From Variovorax sp. (GTDB lineage Bacteria; Pseudomonadota; Gammaproteobacteria; Burkholderiales; Burkholderiaceae_C), in contig JAQGMX010000407.1 of assembly GCA_028292145.1 (NCBI GenBank), positions 1 to 7,634 of the forward strand: a stretch of 7,634 bases of DNA, given 5' to 3'. Positions 1-6,218 of this stretch are shown one piece after another. Each line of letters begins with the position of its first letter. The first letter of the stretch is position 1. The position numbers and the translations under genes were made by a program. Below the pieces are notes generated by a model, which worked only from the letters and a program-made list of their open reading frames with translations, did no database searches and was not told where the DNA came from.

Positions 1-3000
1 AAGGCATCGGCAGCCTTCACGGGAGGTGTCAATGCCAAGGCGCGGTTGCTCGAAGCCGGTGGATTCCTGCCGCCCGGCGGCGAATTCGTCGTCGACTACG
101 ACGTGCGCGTCCATCTGGGCGGTCGCCAGGTCAGTCTGCTCAACAGCGCGGTTGCGCAGGCAGCTCGGAATCCCGACACGGCGCCTACCGTCACCGACGA
201 CTCAATGGATGGCACCGACCCCGACCCCGACGGCGACGGCAACCCGAACAATAACGCGTCGCCGACCCCCGTACCGACACAGCTTGCAGGCCTGAGCATC
301 GTGAAGACGGCAGGCCTCCCGCGCCGCGTGGCGGACGACGTCTTCGAGATCGACTACCTGCTGTCGGTCGCGAACAAGGGCCGGGCGAGCGCGCCGAACG
401 TGCGCGTCATCGACAACCTCGAGTGTCTTGCGCGAGGCGGCCAGACGGCGCCCAACATCGCGTCATGGCAACTGGTCGGCGTGCCGGTGGCGCGCAAGGG
501 CGTGCTCAGGATCGCCCCCACATTCACCGGCCGAGCGCCGTGCGACGCATCGGCGCAGGCATCGGTGGACGCGGCCCAAAGCGCACCACTCTCCGGCGCA
601 CTCAGCCTGACCGACGGCAGTCGCGCGCTGGCGGTCGACCAGAGCGAGGAAATAGCTTTTACGGTACGCGTCCAGCGCAAGAGCGCTGCGGTTCGGACAT
701 CGGTCGAGAACAAGGCCTGGGCCGCCGCCTTCGCCGAGAACACGCTGGCGGCAAGCCAGGTGATCAGTGCGGCAGCCAGCGTGTCGCATGTTCTGCTGGT
801 GGATCCGCAGGGCGTCGTGTACGACGCGGTCACGCGCCTGCCGATCGAGGGCGCCATCGTCAGGTTCGTGCGACAGTCCTGCGAGAACGGCCCGGCGGCT
901 GCGATCCAGGCCGACCAGATCTATCAAGGCGACTCGGGCCGCTACACCTATGCAGCGGACGGCAGCGTGTCGATGAAGACGAACGCTCAAGGGGAGTACC
1001 AGCTGTACTGGAATGTGCCACCCGTCGCCGACGTGTGCGACTACGGCGTCAGCGTGCAACCACCGCCGGGCAGCGGCTACCTGAACGCGTCCGCCGCCAT
1101 TCCTGCGCTGCCGGGTCGTTTCGCGACCTGCGGGCTCGTCGCGCCGCAGGCGACCGCGCCGCAAGGCAACGACAGCACCGATCACTACCGCGTGCTGCGC
1201 ACCGGCTTCGACCCGCGCGCGAAGACCGCCTGCGAAGCGATCCACAACCACCTGCCGCTCGACCCGCCTGGTGTGCGTACCGGCTTGCTGCTCAAGAAAG
1301 AAGGCAACAAGACCAAGGCGGAGCTCGGCGACTTCGTCGATTACGCGCTGCAACTGACCAACCGCAGCGGCGGCGACCTGACCGGCGTCGATCTGCAGGA
1401 CACGCTTCCGCCCGGCTTCGCCTACGTCAAGGGCAGCACGCGCTTCGACGGCAAACCGGCAGCCGATCCGGCCGGCAGCACGGCGCTGCGTTTCGCGTAT
1501 CCGGCGCACACGCTCACCAACGGCGCCACGGCAGCCGTGCGCTATCGGCTGCGCATCGGCATCGGCGCCACGACCAACGGCGAAGCGATCAACCGGGCCC
1601 GCGCGTCGGCCAACGGCGTGCAGTCCAACGATTCCGCCTGGCGCGTCTACGTCAGCGGCGGCGTGTTCTCCGACGAGGCCTACGCGTTCGGCAAGGTTCA
1701 CCTCGACTGCAACCGCAACGGCGAGCAGGACGGCGACGACGAGCTCGGCATTCCCGGGGTGCGTCTCTACATGGAGACCGGCACCAGCGTCATCACCGAT
1801 TCCGAGGGCCGATGGAGCCTCTACGGTCTCAAACCGGTGACGCATGCGCTGCGCCTCGACACCTCCACCCTACCCGCCGGCGCCCGCCTCGCGCCGTGGG
1901 ACCACCGCAATGCCGGCGCCGCCGACAGCCGCTTCGTCGACGTCAAGAAAGGTGAGTTCGCCAAGGCGAACTTCCTGGTCGACAACTGCCAGGACACCGG
2001 CATGGTCGAGATCGTCAAGGCGCGCCGGGAAAGCGCGGCCAAGGCGGAGACGATCGTCGTCGGCGCCGTCGCCACTCGCCTGACGACCGACAACCGGACG
2101 ACGGCGCTCGGCGATGCGCGTTCGCTGCCGGCGGCCGGCGCGCTGTCTTCCAGCGGCGCGGCGGTGGCCAGCACGATACCGGTCGCAGAACCGCTCATTC
2201 AGCTGCCGAACCGGCTGGCTTCCAGCGGCATGGGCGGTATGGGTAGCCTGGGCAGCGGCAATCTGCTGCAGCCGCTGTCGGCACCCGACCCGACGGGCAA
2301 CGCCACGTTGGCCCTGCGCTCGCTGGATGCCAGAGGCGCACGCTTGCTGATGCCATCCGCCGCACCGAGCGTCATCGATCTCGAGACGGTCGTTCCCGGT
2401 CTCGATGCGAAGCCGGGTTTCATCGAATTCAAGGATGGCGACGTCGTCGCGTCGCGGTCGATCAACGTGCGCGTCAAGGGCCCGCTCGGTGCCGGGTTGC
2501 GCCTGAAGGTGAACGGCGAGCAGATACCGGACTCGCGGGTCGGCAAGAAGGCCAGCCTGCCCTCGACAGGCGTCAGCGCCTGGGAATACATCGGCGTGGT
2601 GCTGCGCGCCGGGGTCAATGCGCTGGAACTCGTCGAGATGGACGACTTCGGCAACGCGCGCGGTGGCGCCGCACTGAAGATCACGGCGCCCGACGAGCTT
2701 GGTCGCATCGCGTTCGTACCGCCGCCGGACCTGCGCGCCGATCCGCTGCAACCCGTGGTTGTGCAGTTGCGCCTGACCGATGCCCACGGCGTCGCCGTGA
2801 CCGCCCGCACCGCCGTAACGCTGGAAACCGACCGCGGCCAGTGGCTGAACGACGACCTGAACCCCGCCGAGCCTGGCGTGCAGATGTTCATCGAAGGCGG
2901 CAGCGCCGACCTGCGCCTGCAGCCGCCCGCCGAGCCCGGCGCGGTGCGTATCCGCGCGAGCACTGGCGCCGGCCCGATCGTCACCGATGCCACGCTGGTT

Positions 3001-6000
3001 TTCCTACCCGCGCTGCAGCCGATGAGCGGCATCGGCATCGTCGAAGGCGTGCTCGATTTACGCAAGCGCGGCAGCACGCGGATCGATGCGCCCGGCGCCT
3101 CCAACGCGTTCGAAGCGGAGATCACCGGCCTCAGCAAGCAGACCGGCAACGCCCGCGCGGCAGCGCGCGCCGCCTACTACTTCAAAGGCACGGTGAAGGG
3201 CGAGTACCTGCTGACCACGGCTTTCGATTCCGACAAGACCGTGCGCGATCGGCTGTTCCGCGACATCCGCCCCGACGAGCTGTATCCCGTCTACGGCGAC
3301 AGTTCGGTGAAAGGATTCGACGCCCAGAGCACGCAGAAACTCTACGTGCGCATCGACAAGAACCGCTCCTACCTCCTGTACGGCGACTTCACCACCGCCA
3401 GCAGCCCCGAAGTCCGCGAACTCAGCCAGATCACGCGCGCGCTGACCGGCGTCAAGCACCAATACCAGAGCGACGGCACCCGTGTCGTTTCCTATGCCAG
3501 CCGCACCAGCGCGACCCAGCAGATCGAGGAGATCGCTGCGAACGGGCTGTCGTTCTACAGCCTGCGCAGCGCCGGGGCCGGCGACATCGGCCTCAACAGC
3601 GAGCTCGTCGAATTGCTGGTGCGCGACCGCAACCAGCCGAACCTGGTGCGCTCGCGCACGCAGCTGACGCGCTTCTCGGACTACAGCTTCGAGCCGATTT
3701 CGGGACGGCTGATCTTCGTCAGCCCGATTCCATCGATCGACCTCAGCGGCAATCCGCAGTCCATCCGCGTCACGTACGAAGTGGACAACGGCGGCGTGCA
3801 GTTCCTGGTGGCCGGTGCCGATGCGCAGTTCAAATTCGGCGACAGCGTGCAGCTCGGCATGGTGGCCGCGCGTGACGCCAACCCAGCCAATGCCCGCAAC
3901 CTCGTCGCCGCGACCGGACTTGCCAAGCTCGGCGACAACACGGTGGTCACCGGCGAAGTCGTGATGACCGAATCGGACCTGAGCGGCAGCGGTGGCGCGC
4001 AGCGGCTGAGCGCGCGGCACGACAGCGGCGGCAACCTCAAGGCGCAGGCGCAAATCCTGCACACCGACACCCGATTCGACAACCCGACCGCCACCAGCGC
4101 CGCTGGCCGCACCGAGATCACCGCGCGCGCCGACTACAAGCTCGACGACACCACGCACCTGCGTGCCGAGGGCTTGAGCAGCCGCGACGAGGTCGTCCAG
4201 CAGGCGCAGCTGCTTTCCGGCGCGCAGCTGGCCAGCTTGAACAGCCTCTCGTCGAATGCCGCCGCAACCGAGCGACGCAGCATCTCCGTCGCCATACAGA
4301 AGAAGCTGAGCGAAGACCTGGTCGCCGAAGTCGGCCTGCGCCACGGCAACTACAGCGGTACCGCCGCCGGCAGCTTCGACTATGGCCAGGTGTCGAGCAC
4401 CGGCGCGGCGGGCGTGCCTTCGGTCGGCAGCTACGGCAGCGCAACCAGCGGCACGGCCAACGGATCGGAAAGCAGCACCACCGGGCGGGCCCGCCTCACG
4501 GCCAAGGTGCCGAACGTTCCGCAGGCGCAGGTGTTCGCAGAAGCCGAGCAGGACGTGAGCGACGGCAACCGGCATGCGCTGGGCATCGGCGGCACCTATG
4601 CGCTGACCGAGAAGACGCGCCTCTACGGCCGCTACGAACTCGCCTCCACGCTGGCACAGACCGCCAGCCTCGGCGGTACCGCCACCGGCAATTCGACCGT
4701 GTTCGGCATCGACAGCGCCTACATGGAAGGCGGCCGCGTCTACAACGAGTACCGCATGAGCAGCGACAGCGGCGCCGGCCAGAACGCGACCGGCGTGCGC
4801 AACAGCTTTAAGGCCAGCGACAACCTGCGCCTGACCGCCGGCTTCGAGCACACGCGCGCATTCGAACAAAAATCAACGACCGCGACGGGCACCAATGCCC
4901 CGCTCTCCGTCGGCGACGCCACCGCCATCGCGACAGGTGCGGAATACGCGAACGGCCCTTGGCGCCTGAGCGGCGCGCTGGAGGTGCGCAAGGCCAGCCA
5001 GCTGGATTCGGCGCTGGTCGGCCTGGGTGTCAGCTACAAGCTCGACAGCGACTGGACCGCGCTAGCCCGCTCCACCATGATCGACACGCGCAGCGACAAC
5101 GCGGGCAGCGACTTCACCTCGCGCCAGCAACTCGGCTTCGCCTGGCGTCCGGCGGCGAGCGACCGCTGGAACGGCCTCGCGCGCTACGAGCACCGCATGC
5201 AGCGCGTGGCGGCAGGCGCGGACGGCGCTGCCCCCGACCTGGTCGGCGTCTCCGCCCACAGCAACCTGCCGGGCACGCAGCAAACCCACATCGTCAGCGG
5301 CCTGCTCAACTACAACCCGCAGCGCGGCGATGTCGTAACCGGCCGCTACGCAGCCAAGATTTCAGACATCGACGACGCGATCGCTTCGTCGCGCTACTGG
5401 GCGCAACTCGTTCACCTGCGCTACACCCGCGACATCGCCACCGACTGGGATGCCAGCGTGCAGGCCGGCACGATGTTCGGGCGCGGCGGCGCGCGACAGA
5501 ACACGCTGGGGTTCGAGATCGGCTACCAGGCGGTGAAGAACGTGTGGGTGTCGGCCGGATTCAATGTGCTGGGGCTGCGCGATCCGGATCTTGCAGGGGC
5601 GGATCACACCAGCCAGGGGGCGTATCTGAGGCTGCGATTCAAGTTCGATGAACACACGCTGGGGCTAGGGAAGGAGGACGGGCGGGTGCCTGTTGCGCCG
5701 ACCGTCGCCTATGTGCCGCCGGCTGCTCTTACTTCGACCGCTGTCATTCCGGCCGATTGGCGCGCCGGGCAGGCGTTGCCGACGCGCATCGAGTGGCGAG
5801 AAGGCGATGTCTTCGTCGATGGGAGCGCGGAACTGACGCCGGAAGGTACGGAGCGCATGGAAGCGCTGGCTGACCAGCTCGGTATCGGTCACATCGGCAA
5901 GGTCAGCCTGACTTTGGGTCATGGCGATTCGAAGGCGGCGAAGGACGAGGCGCACAGCAACCTGTGGCTGGCCAGGGCCGCCGGCCTGCGGCGGATATTG

Positions 6001-6180
6001 CGCGCGAAGGGACCACGGGAGATTGCGATCGCGGTCGATTCGCAAGCGCTGGCCTTCGTGCAGCAGGTAGCTCTCATGCCGCCATCCACCGATGCCGCAA
6101 CTCGTGGGATCCCGCGTGAACTCGACGTCGCTGTCATGGCGACGGTGGTCCCAACGCCCGCTGGGTCGGTGAAACCGTGA
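1..6180 (+). CDS. Giant multidomain outer-membrane protein (DUF11, Cna-B-like, SdrD-B-like, Ig-like, beta-barrel, OmpA-like); 5' end outside window
   Basis: The frame is open from base 1 to the TGA at 6178-6180, giving 2059 residues with the N-terminus missing. The TTG at 46 is not a credible start, because the domain it falls in begins upstream. Domains by codon from base 1: 1-85, end of a DUF11-type repeat with an Asp-rich linker (TDDSMDG at 65); 98-260, DUF11-like (LSIVKTAG); 261-420, carboxypeptidase-regulatory/Cna-B-like (DPQGVVYDAVTRLPIEGA); 429-554, clear DUF11 repeat (DLTGVDLQDTLPPGF); 564-630, SdrD-B-like (DCNRNGEQDGDDELGIPGV); about 680-790, Ala/Ser/Gly-rich linker; 806-1004, two Ig-like sandwiches (RAGVNALELVEMDDFGN; LTDAHGVAVTARTAVTLE); about 1009-1884, alternating polar/apolar strands ending GAYLRLRFKF, read as an outer-membrane barrel; 1921-2050, OmpA-like. 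All eight cysteines fall in codons 142-663. The domain calls rest on recognised motifs; the barrel and surface location are inferred. It probably displays adhesive domains while anchored to the cell wall. The substrate or ligand is unknown. Confidence 0.88.
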   Translation, partial: KASAAFTGGVNAKARLLEAGGFLPPGGEFVVDYDVRVHLGGRQVSLLNSAVAQAARNPDTAPTVTDDSMDGTDPDPDGDGNPNNNASPTPVPTQLAGLSIVKTAGLPRRVADDVFEIDYLLSVANKGRASAPNVRVIDNLECLARGGQTAPNIASWQLVGVPVARKGVLRIAPTFTGRAPCDASAQASVDAAQSAPLSGALSLTDGSRALAVDQSEEIAFTVRVQRKSAAVRTSVENKAWAAAFAENTLAASQVISAAASVSHVLLVDPQGVVYDAVTRLPIEGAIVRFVRQSCENGPAAAIQADQIYQGDSGRYTYAADGSVSMKTNAQGEYQLYWNVPPVADVCDYGVSVQPPPGSGYLNASAAIPALPGRFATCGLVAPQATAPQGNDSTDHYRVLRTGFDPRAKTACEAIHNHLPLDPPGVRTGLLLKKEGNKTKAELGDFVDYALQLTNRSGGDLTGVDLQDTLPPGFAYVKGSTRFDGKPAADPAGSTALRFAYPAHTLTNGATAAVRYRLRIGIGATTNGEAINRARASANGVQSNDSAWRVYVSGGVFSDEAYAFGKVHLDCNRNGEQDGDDELGIPGVRLYMETGTSVITDSEGRWSLYGLKPVTHALRLDTSTLPAGARLAPWDHRNAGAADSRFVDVKKGEFAKANFLVDNCQDTGMVEIVKARRESAAKAETIVVGAVATRLTTDNRTTALGDARSLPAAGALSSSGAAVASTIPVAEPLIQLPNRLASSGMGGMGSLGSGNLLQPLSAPDPTGNATLALRSLDARGARLLMPSAAPSVIDLETVVPGLDAKPGFIEFKDGDVVASRSINVRVKGPLGAGLRLKVNGEQIPDSRVGKKASLPSTGVSAWEYIGVVLRAGVNALELVEMDDFGNARGGAALKITAPDELGRIAFVPPPDLRADPLQPVVVQLRLTDAHGVAVTARTAVTLETDRGQWLNDDLNPAEPGVQMFIEGGSADLRLQPPAEPGAVRIRASTGAGPIVTDATLVFLPALQPMSGIGIVEGVLDLRKRGSTRIDAPGASNAFEAEITGLSKQTGNARAAARAAYYFKGTVKGEYLLTTAFDSDKTVRDRLFRDIRPDELYPVYGDSSVKGFDAQSTQKLYVRIDKNRSYLLYGDFTTASSPEVRELSQITRALTGVKHQYQSDGTRVVSYASRTSATQQIEEIAANGLSFYSLRSAGAGDIGLNSELVELLVRDRNQPNLVRSRTQLTRFSDYSFEPISGRLIFVSPIPSIDLSGNPQSIRVTYEVDNGGVQFLVAGADAQFKFGDSVQLGMVAARDANPANARNLVAATGLAKLGDNTVVTGEVVMTESDLSGSGGAQRLSARHDSGGNLKAQAQILHTDTRFDNPTATSAAGRTEITARADYKLDDTTHLRAEGLSSRDEVVQQAQLLSGAQLASLNSLSSNAAATERRSISVAIQKKLSEDLVAEVGLRHGNYSGTAAGSFDYGQVSSTGAAGVPSVGSYGSATSGTANGSESSTTGRARLTAKVPNVPQAQVFAEAEQDVSDGNRHALGIGGTYALTEKTRLYGRYELASTLAQTASLGGTATGNSTVFGIDSAYMEGGRVYNEYRMSSDSGAGQNATGVRNSFKASDNLRLTAGFEHTRAFEQKSTTATGTNAPLSVGDATAIATGAEYANGPWRLSGALEVRKASQLDSALVGLGVSYKLDSDWTALARSTMIDTRSDNAGSDFTSRQQLGFAWRPAASDRWNGLARYEHRMQRVAAGADGAAPDLVGVSAHSNLPGTQQTHIVSGLLNYNPQRGDVVTGRYAAKISDIDDAIASSRYWAQLVHLRYTRDIATDWDASVQAGTMFGRGGARQNTLGFEIGYQAVKNVWVSAGFNVLGLRDPDLAGADHTSQGAYLRLRFKFDEHTLGLGKEDGRVPVAPTVAYVPPAALTSTAVIPADWRAGQALPTRIEWREGDVFVDGSAELTPEGTERMEALADQLGIGHIGKVSLTLGHGDSKAAKDEAHSNLWLARAAGLRRILRAKGPREIAIAVDSQALAFVQQVALMPPSTDAATRGIPRELDVAVMATVVPTPAGSVKP
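6168..6172 (+). promoter_or_regulatory. Possible Shine-Dalgarno site (GGTGA) inside the end of the first gene
   Basis: GGTGA matches the anti-Shine-Dalgarno sequence and ends seven bases before the ATG at 6180-6182. It lies inside the last codons of the upstream gene. No comparable purine-rich match precedes the ATG at 6215, where the upstream sequence is only AAAGAAACGA. This site may therefore serve ribosomes entering the short bridging frame. It also partly overlaps a small inverted repeat (CGGT-GAA-ACCG, 6167-6177). A five-base match can arise by chance. Confidence 0.3.
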
Positions 6181-6218
6181 TGCGCGACAGCCGGTCACCC
6201 AAAGAAACGATCACATGA
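6180..6218 (+). CDS. Possible 12-codon coupling ORF bridging the two large genes
   Basis: This frame reads MRDSRSPKETIT and then stops. Its ATG shares the A of the upstream TGA (TGATG, 6178-6182), and its TGA at 6216-6218 overlaps the downstream ATG (ATGA, 6215-6218). Both overlaps are classic termination-reinitiation geometries, and a GGTGA lies seven bases upstream of the ATG. The peptide is hydrophilic, has no recognisable domain, and probably has no function of its own. If translated, it would carry ribosomes from the first gene to the second, whose own ribosome-binding site looks weak. A chance reading frame of this length is quite possible, so the call is tentative. Confidence 0.25.
   Translation: MRDSRSPKETIT

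Noticed and set aside
46..48. TTG as the start of the large gene
   Set aside because: Coding sequence of the same style continues upstream to base 1, the sequence before it shows no ribosome-binding site, and no signal peptide follows.
463..1845. Long minus-strand open frame (460 codons)
   Set aside because: It lies wholly inside the large + strand gene. Its protein has no recognisable domain, and long antisense frames are expected opposite high-GC coding sequence.
423..1955. 510-codon + strand frame overlapping the large gene
   Set aside because: It is extremely Arg-rich and low-complexity, as expected for a frameshifted reading of a GC-rich gene, while the overlapping frame encodes recognisable DUF11 and SdrD-B-like modules.
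3058..4869. Long minus-strand open frame (603 codons) opposite the barrel region
   Set aside because: The product is a compositionally biased Ala/Val/Gly/Arg protein with no motifs. The + strand frame here carries coherent barrel-like sequence, so this is a shadow.
6163..6200. Imperfect inverted repeat (GGGT...ACCC, with an inner CGGT-GAA-ACCG) as a terminator between the genes
   Set aside because: The outer pairing is interrupted and no T-run follows, so it does not look like an intrinsic terminator. It may still fold locally around the translation signals.
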